A stretch of 64,000 bases of DNA, from the NCBI GenBank assembly GCA_009763385.1, contig CM019827.1, positions 94,958,177-95,022,176 on the forward strand, written 5' to 3'. Position numbers and translations under genes: made by a program. This document shows, piece by piece, positions 33,086 through 44,380 of the stretch (the first letter of the stretch is position 1; each line of letters opens with the position of its first letter). The notes under the pieces are model-generated. The model was not told the origin of the DNA, made no database searches, and saw only the letters and a list, made by a program, of their open reading frames with translations. Source of the stretch: Coix lacryma-jobi var. lacryma-jobi (lineage: Eukaryota > Streptophyta > Magnoliopsida > Poales > Poaceae).

Positions 33086-33864
33086 CTATCTCGCCAAAAA
33101 TTCCGGAAGAATTTCTCTCCCAGATGTGGACGGAATAGGCTCCGCTATGCCCAGCGAGCTAGACTCGGGCTCTTCTTGTTGTTCTACGGTCAAAACTTGA
33201 GTTTCTACGACTTCCTCAGGGATTTCATCGGAAACTCCAGTATAAGGAGTATTCTTGAGAATTCTGTCAAGAACCTCCTTTCCACCTCGTGGAGAAAGAT
33301 GAAGAAACGCTCCACCTGACGAATGATCAAGGTGAAGATCGCTTTCTTTCTCTAGACCGACATAAAAATGTTGAAGGAGCACTGGATCGGGTATGGCTAA
33401 ATCGGGTCCTGAATTGATTAAACCAATAAAACGGTGCCAAGCCTCCCCTAATGTCTCCTTATCATTTTGTCTAAAGGTCAACACTTCTACTCGTAGTTGT
33501 ACCACTCGGTGGACAGGGAAATACGTCAAGATAACCTTGGTCCGTAAAGTTCCCCAGTCTCCTCTGGCACTTCCCACGGTTCGAGCATGCCATGTTTTAG
33601 CTGCTCCCGTCAAAGTGAACGGAAACAGCTTCCACTTGACAGTGTCAGGTGAAATGCCCGAAATGTTCAAGCATGCACAAACTTGCTCAAACTCACGTAG
33701 ATGTATGTAGGGATTTTTGATCCCGTAAACATGCTCTCCTGAACTTTATTAATAAAGTCAGGGCGCAATTCGTAACTATCGGCATATATAGGTTGTCATG
33801 ATGAATGTGGCTCTAATCGCGAACTCTTAGGAGCTGCGAATTGTAAGATAGATTCGTTCTCCAT
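33086..33864 (-). pseudogene. Athila gag
   Basis: Likely start at 33864 (MENESILQFAAPKSS). The N-terminal part has a stop near 33800 and frame changes near 33740 and 33690. The main block (33670 to 33086) holds WKLFPFTLTGAAKTWHART, RGDWGTLRTKVILTYFPVHR, GEAWHRFIGLINSGPDL and a C-terminal acidic region. This is the Retrotrans_gag domain in its Athila form. It would form the particle. Confidence 0.87.
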
Positions 33865-33915
33865 GCGGAGAGGGTAAAGATGATCCTAACTCTAGTCTCA
33901 AAAATCAGCTACCGT

Positions 33916-33933
33916 TCCCCAACAACGGCGCCA
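33916..33933 (-). other. Primer-binding site of the Athila element
   Basis: TGGCGCCGTTGTTGGGGA on the minus strand, eight bases inside the 5' LTR. This is the Asp-tRNA type site typical of Athila and related gypsy elements. Confidence 0.88.
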
Positions 33934-33941
33934 GAAAAGCT

Positions 33942-35256
33942 TGTTGACACCTGGGGTGGCACGTAGAAGAAACCGCAAGCGCACGACTGTCAGTTGTAGC
34001 TTTTCACCTCAGAGTATTCTGGGGTATCGAATCCACGAGGAACGCGAAGTGATTCTGAGAAAACGACTAGGGGGTAAGGATATCTAGGTTAGTTGAAGGG
34101 AACAGGCACTATCTACTGGGGTAGATCCTAGTTCTATTAGACTTCTAGTGATTTAAGTTCTTTACTAGTGTACTGTGGGCGTACTAGCCTTTACCACTGA
34201 CTTAGGTTGAACGCTAGCACAATGAGCCCTACTGTTAAACTAGACCAACTACGTGTTGGAATTGAAGGCGCACAGGGCTGTCACCAGCTTCTTGCTACCA
34301 CAGCTATCCGGGCGCCTATCCGTATTCACTGGCAATATATAGCCTAAGTACCACACTTAATCTATAAATTACTACTACTAGCCCTATACAAGAACTAGAG
34401 CACATGAAACTAATATCAAGCAATGAAAAAAACACACAAGTACTGAAAGTAAATACTTGAAGATAAAATAAGATACTAAGTTACCAAAGTTGAAGCGCAG
34501 AGTAGAGAGAAGCAGAGGTCTCCGACAACTCCGGAACTCTCCAGACTTCTACTCTTCTCCTCTCCAGCTCCTCTTCTAGTGAGGCACTCACACTCTCTCT
34601 AATCTCTCTAACATAGCAAGTGTGCTAATCTAACCAAATGGTGAGGAATGATGTGAGGCTCCCCGAATGAGAGCTCTAGGGGCCTATTTATAGTGCTAGG
34701 AAGCTAGGGGGCTACTTATAGAGTTAGGGGGAGGTCGGTTCGGGTTTAGGGGGTGGCGGCCGCCACCAAACCCTGGCGCCCGCCACCTCTCTACCGTCCA
34801 TTGCAAGCGCCATTCATCCAACGGTCTTCATTTGCTCTCCTAAGTCGGTTTGAGGACCGGTTAGTGTTTAGACACGTGTCCAAAGCCCACTATCCAGGTG
34901 ATACTCTTCTTAGCCCTTGGATCAAACCGTGTTAGTGTGCAATGGCCAGGATTTGAGCTTGAGGTGACTCCCACAGATCGATGACGTGGCTTGGGCCACT
35001 TTTGGCACAATGACCTGGCGGCCGCCAGTAATAGTGGCGGCCGCCACCTTGCTCAGGCCCAAATGGGCAGAGTGGCTTGGCCTTGCTCCTGGTAGTCTTG
35101 TTGGGCCAAATTCCATTATTTCCTGCATTAAGTTAAGAAACTATGCACATGTGGAAATAGGTTAGTTATAAACCAAATCTTCTACTTTTTATGTTGTTTT
35201 ACCTTGGTTTTGGGTGAAATGTTGATGGTGAAATGATGCTTTAAGCACCATCAACA
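33942..35256 (-). repeat. 5' LTR of the Athila element
   Basis: Partner of 4495-5785. Carries GGTGGCGGCCGCCACC-type palindromes at about 34753-34768 and 35015-35050. Confidence 0.94.
34684..34693 (-). promoter_or_regulatory. TATA box in the Athila 5' LTR
   Basis: CTATAAATAG on the minus strand, a strong plant TATA, conserved at 5235-5244 in the other LTR. Confidence 0.75.
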
Positions 35257-35261
35257 TATAC

Positions 35262-35369
35262 CAGTTGGGTTTCTGGTCAAATAAATGTAAACAAGCTCTT
35301 TGGCGCCGTTGTCGGGGACAGATTTATAATCTATTCTTAGCAGCGACGTTAGCAAGTACCAACAGTTTC
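35262..35369 (+). mobile_element. Right part of the older Athila-like element: LTR end and PBS
   Basis: The LTR interrupted at 4494 ends ...TAAACA at 35293. After AGCTCTT comes TGGCGCCGTTGTCGGGGA (35301-35318), a primer-binding site almost identical to that of the inserted Athila element but in the opposite direction. About 50 bp of leader follow before CACTA-type repeats begin. Confidence 0.75.
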
Positions 35370-37561
35370 TTTAAGTGAACCACCTCTAAAGATCATTTTT
35401 TTAGGTGCGGTCATCCTTAGTGAACAAACACTGAAGAGAGCCATGTTTTAAAAATAGTTTCTTATGAGATTTGCCCCAGTAACTGAGTTATCGAAGGTGG
35501 TTTCTTTAGTCAAGCGCCCCTGAAAAAAACGTGTTCCAAGACTCTTTCTTCTTCCTCGTGACAAAGCGACTGAGCACCACTGTTCGTTTAGCTCACTTAG
35601 AGACAAGAAATAGCAGGTTTTGCCCTTTCAACCTTCAAATGAGTTGGGGTTATGGTGTGAGCTTCTATAAACCGTAAACCATTTTTCGAATTTTGTAGAA
35701 ACATTTATTTGACTTTGCAGCACACCGAGATCTATAGAAAGGCATGGTATGGATGTCATTTTTTTATTTACAAGTAATTTAGGCACTAATTTTTGTTTAG
35801 CTTCATCATATATATATATGTAATTGATACCTTTTCTAATATTTGTATAAAGAATTTACATTAAATGCTTCATCATATATGTAAATGATATGTTTTCTCA
35901 TGCATATTTTTATCTTTTCTTTACATATATATATGGTAAATATGGACTGGTCATGGATGTACACAAAACGAAGATTTGACGCTTCCTACATACAAGATGT
36001 GAATGGTTTCATTGAAGCCGCTAAAAGACATGCTTTGATTAAGCAGACAAAGGATATATATTGCCCCTGTTCTGACTGTAGAAACCGTATAGTGTGTCGG
36101 GATCCAAATACAATAAGACCACACTTGATAAGAAGGGGTTTCATGAAGAACTACGAGATTTGGGATCATCATGGTGAGAGAAGTACAGATGCAAGAGCTA
36201 CAAATGCACCAAAAGTAAGGGGAGATGACGACGATGTCATTATGCATGATGCAAGAGAAAACTCTGATGGTGGTGGTGGAGATGAAGGTTGTGGTGATGG
36301 AGAAGGATATGCTGGAGAGGATGATGTTGAAGACAACGGAGAGAAGAAGAAGATGATGACTTCCTAGAAGAGATGCTATGCAACGTGGAACAAGAATTGA
36401 TGATTAAAGGGCTAAATAACTTGGAGACAGTAAAGAAGGCAAGGAAAGAGCACTTATACCTAGAGAAAAAGGGTTGTGAGAAAAGATGGTCATTGCTATG
36501 TTTTGTGCTGGACGTATTGGTTTTGAAAGCTAAGTACGGATGGTCCGATAGGAGCTTCAACGACCTATTGACTCTGTTGGCTGTTGTGCTTCCTTAACCA
36601 AACTTTGTGCCCACCAACACATATCAAGCAATGAAGCTTATCAGTCCTCTTACAATGCGTGTGCAATGAATACATGCATGTCTGAACCATTGTATCCTTT
36701 ATTGTGGGGTCTTCAAAGACCTAATTAATTGTCTGACGTGTGGGGTAGATCGATAGAAAAGGAATGACAAATCTACTGAGGAAGACATGGGTCCTACCTC
36801 TGGGTAATAGAGAAAGAAGGGTGGAAAGAAAAACGATGCTGCACAGAATGCTGAAGTGGATAACAGCAATCTAGCGATAGATGATACTAACCAAAGAAGA
36901 ATTCCCGCATTCGTTATGTGTGGTATCTATCGCCGATTGATCGCTTGAGGTGTTTATTCTCAAACCCCAGGACTCAGCCTTTGGCGAATTCTTTGATAAA
37001 GAGTCAGAGTATGCCACAGATCCTAAGTTTGAATTCTTTGAGTTGCATGCGAGCATCCCTTCTTTAGTTTTTTAAATAGAAATAAAATTATATATGTATA
37101 TATAATATTGTAATATAAATATAACTTGTTCATCATGTAAATTTGGTGGTAAAGCACGATATATAATTATGGCGGGAAAGCACGATATAATTATGGTAGG
37201 AAGGTTCGTATTCAAAAGTACAGAAATGACCTTTAGAGGTGGTTCCTTTTGCCGCTCCTGTAGATCAATTTTAGAGGCGGTTGCGTTGCAAGAGCTGTCT
37301 CTGATCAATATATTAACAGGAATGCAACGCCCCTAAGAATGGGTCTTCAGATGCGGTTTACTTAAGAAACCGCCTCTGAAGATGTCGTTTTCAGGGGCAG
37401 TTTTCTCAAGTAGACCGCCTCTGAAGATCCATTTCTAGGGGCGGTTGAAAGATCATTGCTACAAAGGGTTGATCTTCACAATTGGTGGCATTGTAGCGGT
37501 TCAGGAAACCGCCCCTAGAAACTACATTTAACTGCCCCTAAAGTCGTTTTCTATACTAGTG
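35370..37561 (+). mobile_element. Decayed CACTA transposon
   Basis: The right end is clear: TTTTCTATACTAGTG at 37547-37561 is a CACTA end in reverse. Inside it are alternating GAACCGCCTCTGAAGAT and AGGGGCGGTT subterminal words (about 37200-37540). The left side has matching words (GAACCACCTCTAAAGATC, 35376 onward) but no recognisable CACTA tip, so the left end is eroded. A transposase pseudogene lies between. Confidence 0.82.
35942..37074 (+). pseudogene. CACTA transposase remnant
   Basis: First part open to 36367: DWSWMYTKRRFDASYIQDV, CPCSDCRNRIV and GFMKNYEIWDHHGE, the transposase-associated zinc domain, then an Asp/Gly-rich acidic stretch. Next, to 36597 in a second frame, the start of the TNP2 region (KKGCEKRWSLLCFVLDVLVL, WSDRSFNDLLTLL). 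Beyond 36600 it is riddled with stops, and most of the catalytic region is missing. The transposase at 1-1371 is a different subfamily. Confidence 0.85.
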
Positions 37562-37589
37562 AATTCATCAATACAGTATGGAAAAATAC

Positions 37590-38145
37590 TCATCACCAGG
37601 ATCTGACCCTAGACGTTTAATCTTTCTCCCTAGTGGATTTTCAACTTAAGCCTTATAGATTTAAAGTACTCTAGTGTTTTATCTTTAGTTTTAAGCAAGT
37701 AAACATAACAAAATCTGGTTGCATCATCAATTAATATCATGAAATATCTCTTTCCACCTTTTGTCAACACACCATTCATATCACATAGATCAGAATGTAT
37801 GAGTTCTAGAGGTGCCAAGTTTCTCTCTTCCGCTACCTTATGAGGCTTTCAAGGTTGCTTTGATTGCATACCAAATATGACACTTAGAATCTTTGTCAAT
37901 AGTGAAAACTGTAATTAAGCTCAAGCTAGCCAAACGTGACATCAATCCAAAGTTCACATGACATAAATGAGAATGTCAAATATTAGAGCTATCATCAAAT
38001 ATGCCACAAATATGATTAACTGACTTATTACAAAAATTTGCTAAAGATAGACGAAACTAGCCTCCGCAATCATAGCCTTTACCAATAAATTGTCCATGCT
38101 TAGACAACTACTTTATTAGACTCTAAAACTACTTCAAACTCATTC
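37590..38145 (-). pseudogene. Copia pol remnant, pre-integrase and integrase
   Basis: In minus-strand frames: HSHLCHVNFGLMSRLASLSL and KCHIW (pre-integrase His/Cys region), then 37818 to 37630 MAPLELIHSDLCDMNGVLTK and YFMILIDDATRFCYVYLLK (start of the integrase core). RT, RNase H and gag are absent. It is a different copia lineage from the Sireviruses here. The CACTA at 35370-37561 abuts it. Confidence 0.8.
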
Positions 38146-38715
38146 TCCCCGGTGCACGATCGCAAAGATGAGGGTTTCAGAGACCAATCGTCCGGTCGCC
38201 GGTGTACGCAAGCGAACAGACTGGAGACTACTAGATGACAACACAAAAGCAAGATGAGGCAAAACACCAGCTCAAAGAGATGTGTTTTGGTGTGGTCGAT
38301 AGGTTGCTTATATAGTCCTATTCAACCGACCTCGTGTCACAATCACGATGTAAATTGTTTTTGGACTCTAAACTTTAATCGTTTAGGACTATGCAAGTTA
38401 AAGGACAAGAAACCAAAATCGTTGATCATTTACGCAGGTGCCACACACCCGCGCCAGTGGCCCCGCCCCGCTCGGCCCGGCGAGGCGAAGCGAGCGAGCG
38501 TGCACATGTGTGCTTCTCTTTCTCCTCGCTCGTCATATTAGACCTGACGAAGTGCAGAGGACTCCCATATTTAAGCAAGTCTTCCTCCTCTTTCACAAGC
38601 AAGGTGAGACTAAAGAGTTCTCACTTCCCCTCTTTGCATACATGAATGAAACTTTGAGATTTATTAGGAATTTCTAAATTTGCTATTAGGCCATGTGCAT
38701 ATTAAAGTCCAACAA
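38146..38715 (-). repeat. Probable copia LTR joined to the pol remnant
   Basis: On the minus strand it starts TGTTGGACTTTAATATG and has a TATA-like ACTATATAAGC at about 38307-38317. It passes directly into the integrase remnant, implying loss of PBS, gag and protease. A GC-rich patch lies at 38440-38500. Boundary toward 38146 uncertain; no second LTR in the window. Confidence 0.5.
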
Positions 38716-38735
38716 GTCAACCATGGCTTCTTTAC

Positions 38736-39600
38736 TGTTGATACTCAAAAGTGTCCTAAGCATATAATAAATTCTTTTAACATCAAAATGGCCAAGAGGC
38801 GCATTTAGACTCATATTTGGGGCCGAAGTAAATGAAGATTATCTCCAAGCATTTTTATCTGATGAGAGTGCTTTTTAGGCCGACTATTCTGAGATCTTCC
38901 GACCAGTCACAAAACCTCCGACCAGGTACACTGGTCGGAGATGGCAAGGCGACTAGCTCATAATTCTCAAAGTACTGATTTAAAAGATCTTTTCTCTGAC
39001 AATGCGTTTCTTCAGGGACTAAAGATCTATTAATTTAGTCAGTTTTTGGGCTATTATTAGCCGCACAAAGGCCCACGAGAACCGGTCTCATCGATATTAA
39101 GAATCGGCTAGATCAGGTTTACCTTTTCTAGTCCGGATTGGACTCTTTTCCATATTTTGATGGAGTTCGGATAGGAAACTTGGAGATTATGATCTAGAGA
39201 TGTTTCTTATTGGGATAAGACCAACCCTCTCTATATATATGAGAGCATCATGGCTGATTGAGGTATCCAACCCAAAATCGTCAAATCAATCTACTACAAC
39301 CCTTTTACCCTTTTCCTCTCTATCCTGCTATTCGTCGCATCTCTCGGCGAGATTCGATGGCGTTCTATAGGCGGCCTTGCTGGTCCTAGGGCAACCTCTA
39401 TGTGCTCCTCCTCGATGGGTCATCCGGGAGAAGTTTGAGAGTTATCAACAAAAGGAATGAAGCCCTAAATCAGCTCGAATTGGTCTCCAAATCGGTTTTG
39501 TCGATTTATTTAGGTTCCTTGTTGTCCCAGGTTGATCTGCAACCTCTTCAGGCATTCTAGCCCTGCTGGTGTGTGATTCGGATCACTTCCGACGTCAACA
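38736..39600 (+). repeat. 5' LTR of the Tat element
   Basis: 865 bp. Contains a CTATATATAT TATA box at 39231-39240 and a CTCCGACCAGG ... CTGGTCGGAG inverted repeat near 38915-38940. Confidence 0.93.
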
Positions 39601-39607
39601 CACTTTT

Positions 39608-39625
39608 TGGTGACTCCGCCGGGGA
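39608..39625 (+). other. Probable primer-binding site of the Tat element
   Basis: TGGTGACTCCGCCGGGGA, seven bases past the LTR, at the same offset as in the other Tat-like element (22807). Confidence 0.6.
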
Positions 39626-39748
39626 AGATCAAGCAAAATCAGATCTCATCGACTACCAAGATGGGTGGCAAAGATGCTTTTGCAGACAAGGACAACATCA
39701 TCCGCCCTTCAGGTATCGATGATCTTCCTGATGAGTTGAAGCAACAAG

Positions 39749-39908
39749 TATAGATGGGGATGGTGCTCCAAACGGGTATCCGCAGTTCTCTTCTAGTTTA
39801 ATTTAAAGAACTAACTTGACAATTTCTTTCCTCATTTTTGCATTCTAGTTCATTTAGTTGAACTAGAGGAGAACCGCGGATACCCATTTGGACACCATCC
39901 CCATCCTT
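39749..39908. mobile_element. 160-bp MITE in the Tat gag
   Basis: Imperfect terminal inverted repeats of about 45 bp: the left arm has GATGGGGATGGTG and GGGTATCCGC, the right arm their reverse complements. Flanked by a 9-bp direct repeat AGCAACAAG (39740-39748 and 39909-39917), which is a single string in the intact gag frame. A 9-bp duplication points to a Mutator-type MITE, but the TIR family was not matched. Confidence 0.78.
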
Positions 39909-40739
39909 AGCAACAAGCACAGGCCAAGCTCGACGCCGTCTTGAAGGCTTTCCTAGAAAGTTGTTCCAAGGATCGGCGTGGTAAAGTCATTCAGGACAAG
40001 GAGCCAAACTTCAGAGAGATAGTTCCTACTCCTTCGATCAAAGCCACTGAAGATTCTACTGAAAAGGTAAATGCTGAGGTACACGATGATCCTTACCCTA
40101 CTCATGCTAATTACTCTATAATGTTAGACAGTCTATGAAAGCTTTTACCAATACTATTCAGCATTTGTTTAAATTACTTAGCACTCGTATGGATAAGTTA
40201 GAAGGTAAGACAGTTGAATCTAGTCAGCCACCTGAACAACCTCAGTGAGCATGCCTTTAAGTTTCTTTGAAAATCAATCCCCTTATCCAAATTCTAGCCA
40301 ACTACAATTGGGTCCTTCAGTAAATGAAACGATAGAACAATTATGGTGGGGCTAGTACGTCTACGCATACAGCCAATGCTGGTCATAATTCTTGTCAGAT
40401 CGCACGAACCGACCAAGGGGCAGCAGCAAACAGAACTTCAGCGGGGCAAAGCACTGTGTTACCCAATCCACCCAAGTCACCAAGTCAAATCCTGATGTTT
40501 GGTGGTGCTCCCAGCTCTACCACAACCGATTTTGGACGAGCTTTAAATCGGTTTAAAGAGGAAATAACCAGATCTCTTGAGAGTAGTTTAGGAGTCCAAA
40601 TCAAGCCTTGTAGAACCACTTACTTTAAACTGTACCCTCCACACTTTGATTTTATGAAAGGACCTGATGGTTGGAGGGTACCAGATTTTATAAATTCAGT
40701 GGCGATGGTAGTAAATCAACCATGGAGCACGTTAGTATG

Positions 40740-42053
40740 TGTAGGTATAAATTAACGCACACTTTACTTTATCCGCAAGTGCACAGGTAAAATCTACCAA
40801 TGTAGCACTTCACCGGAGTAACCCAGTTTTAATATCGAACCCAAAGGAACAGATAGAGTTAAGTCTTAAAGTTAAACCCTGAGTAGCTAACAAGGACGTA
40901 GAATCTAGAAGTATAGAGGGGATCATTAAGGTGGTCTAATACCAATTTAAGAGTGATATGTTTATATTATTCTTAGTGGGGAAGTTGCCATAAAAGGCCA
41001 CAAACAGAGTATGAATCTTTTATGCAAATGTATAATCCTACCGAGCCTACACACGGGTAAGTGGACTATAGAAGAATCAACAAGGCTATAAGAGTCACCC
41101 TTGTGAACAACCACTACTACCAGCGTTATAGGAGGCATATATGAGCTATCAAGTCTAAGCACCACGCTTACACTATCCAACTACTCTAACTCTAGAATGA
41201 CTAGAATTAAAGTACTCAAAAGAGAGTCATAAATCTTTAAGAATAATAAGAACAATAGCTCAAACTTAAATATAGACGTTGATTACCGAAACAATCGCTG
41301 AAGTTGATGATGAACTTGAATCCACAGGTACAAGATGAAGAAGTGGATCCGACAGGCCGGAGCTCCTTCATGATCTATTCCTCTCTCTCTCTTCTAGTTC
41401 TAATATAAGACTAGGTTCTAAACCTAAACTAGAGGGGTAACTAGTCTTCTACTTGATAGCTTGCTCTTGATTACAACTAGATGAACTAGATCTAATTCTA
41501 GATGAACTAGAAGAGATTCATCTAGAGGGACCTCTACTTCTAATTAAAACCCTAGTTTCTGATGTGGAGATGAATAATGAAGATAGAGATGCCTGGAGAG
41601 GGGGGTCTGGGCTGCTTATATAGCCCTGAGGGATCAACCGCGGCCGTTGGATCAAACCGACTTCAGGGACGGTGGAGATGCATCCTAGGAGGCGGTGGAG
41701 GAAGCTTGCAGAAGACGGAAGCCAGCGGGCCCGGGGGGAGACCTGTCGGTCTCCTGGTGGGACTGGTCGGTCCCACCTGGTAGGGTCCCGTGGTGCCCGA
41801 CCTCCTAGTGTCTTCTGGTGTCCTCTGGAGTCTTCTAGAATATTCCTCACGTGCCGGTTGCGTTATCTCGCGTCGGTTTCCTTCTAGGGGAAGCAATCAG
41901 CGTTGGTTTCCTGGTTTAGTCCCTACAGAATCACAATTCACCAAAACTCGTGGAATATTGTCGATTAAAACCCTAAACCTTTGTTGGTGATTGAATTCAT
42001 GCCCTTTTTTATATTTATTTATCCTTTAATTTTGATAGATAACTGTGTCAACA
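40740..42053 (-). mobile_element. Solo gypsy LTR in the Tat gag
   Basis: 1314 bp, TG...CA, flanked by perfect GTATG repeats (40735-40739 and 42054-42058). It has a U5-like end on the left (reverse of GGTTACTCCGGTGAAGTGC and TGTGCACTTGCGGATAAAG) related in layout to the Athila LTR ends here, so it reads on the minus strand. No internal region, hence LTR-LTR recombination. Removing it plus one GTATG restores the gag frame. Open frames inside it (for example 41518-41850) are not genes. Confidence 0.88.
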
Positions 42054-43690
42054 GTATGTTCCTTGCTCAAATGGGTGAAGCCAGTACTTTAGATTTCATG
42101 AATGTTCATCATTTTCCTCTATCTCTTACTAGTACAGCTTTTGCTTGGTTTACATCATTACCATCATGTTCTATTAGTTCTTGGGCTAAACTAGAAGAGA
42201 AGTTTCATAATCACTTTTATGATGGGGTCCAGGAAACTAGATTGTCACATTTCATCGATCCGACAGGGGCGCAGCGAACCTGTAGTTGATTTCTTTAAGC
42301 ATTTTAAACAAATTAAGAGCCGATGTTTTCATTTAATGATTTCTGATAGAGATCTAACAGATCTACGTTTTGCTGGCTTACGTCGTGAAATTAAAGATAA
42401 GCTTGAACATTATGAGTTCATTAATATGAATCAACTTTTACAAAAGGCTGTTTCAATCAAATCACACCTTAAAGAGCCTCATGATCATCATAGATCCCAT
42501 CGACCGAGCATGCATGTTGTTGAAACATATTCTGATAGTTCGGGCGATGAATCTAAGGATTGCTATGCTGCTGAGTTCTTGTGGCCAATACAAAATTAGT
42601 TGGTCACTTTTCCGTCTCTTAAACCGATTCAAAAGAATCAGGGTGAGGAAGTAAAATTTACTTTCAATTTCTCTAAATGTGACCAAATTTTTGAGGAATT
42701 ACTTATTCGATTATCTCAAAGTTAATTATACATTAGCATCACCCGATGAATAAAAAGAAGGTCTTATTGTAAGCATCATAATTCTTTTTCTCATGCCACT
42801 AACGATTGCAATCTTTTCCATCGATAGGTCCAATCGGCCCTTAGTGAAGGACGATTGAGTCTCACAGAGATGCAAGTTGATACTACCCCCTTTCCAGTAC
42901 ATATGGTGGAAGCAGGAAGCCCTACTATTTTCGTCCAGAGCAAGCCGATACGACTAGAGGCAAGAATGTCATTATCGCTGAATCATGGGTTGCACTGAAT
43001 GCTGAGAATAATTCAGGGCGCAAAGTGGTGCTTGAGAAAGGTGATGATGGCAAAAACAAGCTCATGATTACCACTGGATCGACAAGACACCTCAAAAACC
43101 AAAGGTGGTATGGGACCAGGGCAGCGCAGCAGAGACCGACCAGGTCGGGTCCCCAGATCGATCAGTTTAATTCCTCTTTAGAGCAGTTGGCTCAGTCACA
43201 TCGAGGACCTGACTAGGCTGGTTCACTTCCCTCTGGCTCAGTGAAGACAGATAAGTTGACTATCCCGATCGGTTTAGCTGGTTCCAGAGACTCCGCTCCA
43301 TCTCGAGTTCATGTCCTATGCACATTTGTCCCATGAAGACCCGAGATTGGTACTTGGAAGACTAATGTGGAAAAGAACAAGGGGAAAGTAATTAGGGAGC
43401 CATGTACTTTCGACAGACTTATGGCCAAATACAAAGAACAAAAGGTCAATTCCAAGAATCGGCCATTTAAAAAAAGAGAGTCTACCCCTCCGAAGCGAGA
43501 GGATGGAAAGTCTAAACAGTTGATGGTGGTTCAGACAACATCTCCACCAATAAAGACTTCTCCTTACATACCTCAATGGGGTCCTCCTATTTCATCACCT
43601 CCGCAATGGGGTCCTCAAGGAGTGTGGGAGCCATATCCCAAGCTGACACCTATGTATCATCAACCAAGTTGGGGAGGCTACTAATCAACC

Positions 43691-44380
43691 TCCAAGGATA
43701 TCCGTATTTAGCTGATTAGGTGATCAGTCAAGCTCTATCAGTATGAGTCGAAATTGAGTGATCACTTCAAGGACTTTGACTCCTCAAGAAACATGGAAGG
43801 CACCGGTACGATAAGTTTATGTACCTAAAAGGGTACAAAATGCTCCCGCTGCTTCTCCGACCAAGCCTGATCCTGTTCCAATGACTACAATTGGTTCTAT
43901 AGAGGCTCCTGTTATTAGTGAAACTGAGCCGATGGTGATCGAGAGTCCAACTTCGACAAAGATGCAAGAAGATGCTCCAAATGTTTCAGCCGGAGTGGAG
44001 GAGGAAAAGCCTATTGAGTGGGATCCCCGATATGCTCATCTTAGATGGTGTCCCCCTAGTCTGAGTAAAACTCAACGGAGGAAGTTACAAAGAGCTCGGT
44101 GTAACAAGCAAAGGCGGGAGCAACTTGAGAAAATGAGGGAAGACATATTCAACTCAACGCATGCCATGTTTCCTCAAGGCAAGCAAGGAGGTGAAGAGTC
44201 GGGTTTTATTAATCAAAAACTGACTACAACGATTGTTGAACCAAATAGGTCGGATCCTAAGCCGACCAGTCTAGATACCAAGCCTGCCAAGCTGATTTCT
44301 GGGCCGACCAGGTCGGATCCTGAGCCGACCAGGTCAGATCATAGACCGACCAGTTTAATTCCCGAACTGGCTAAGACGGC
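43691..44380 (+). pseudogene. Tat gag-protease linker
   Basis: The open stretch 43881-44380 has EEEKPIEWDPRYAHLRWCPP and LSKTQRRKLQRARCNKQRRE, then repeated EPTRSD/KPTSLD units encoded by tandem GGTCGGATCCTGAGCCGACCA-like DNA. It ends at the ACGGC duplication and continues in frame at 49748. Confidence 0.7.

Larger units (their letters stand above)
4495..35256 (-). mobile_element. Athila-type Ty3/gypsy retrotransposon, full length with two nested insertions
   Basis: Seen: LTRs of about 1.29 and 1.31 kb, both TGTTG...CAACA; a perfect 5-bp TSD TATAC at 4490-4494 and 35257-35261; a PBS next to the right LTR and a purine tract next to the left LTR, so transcription runs right to left. Gene order along the minus strand is gag, protease, RT, RNase H, integrase, then an extra ORF in the position where Athila elements carry an env-like gene. 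Sirevirus-1 splits the integrase and a Tat-like element separates RNase H from integrase. Removing both leaves roughly 9.9 kb. Stops and frameshifts in gag, RT and integrase make it non-functional. Athila assignment rests on RT and gag motifs and the TGGCGCCGTTG primer site. Confidence 0.93.
39661..43690 (+). pseudogene. Tat gag, interrupted
   Basis: Starts MGGKDAFADKDNIIRPSGID. The MITE enters at DELKQQ, after which 39909-40139 continues (AVLKAFLESCSKDRRGKVIQ). The central domain begins at 40456-40739 (YPPHFDFMKGPDGWRVPDF), is cut by the solo LTR, and resumes at 42054 with LAQMGEAS, FPLSLTSTAFAWFTSLPSC and WAKLEEKFHNHF. A frameshift near 42265 leads into PVVDFFKHFKQIKSRCFHL. A CKHHNSFSHATNDC zinc-like motif follows near 42770. 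Many stops up to 43690. Excision of both inserts restores frame at their junctions. Confidence 0.85.

Noticed and set aside
38254..38677. GC-rich patch with open frames that could be a host exon
   Set aside because: It lies inside a probable copia LTR with its own TATA; no splice model or recognisable protein.
41518..41896. Open frames in the solo LTR (up to 110 codons)
   Set aside because: GC-rich LTR sequence with overlapping frames on both strands and no domain.
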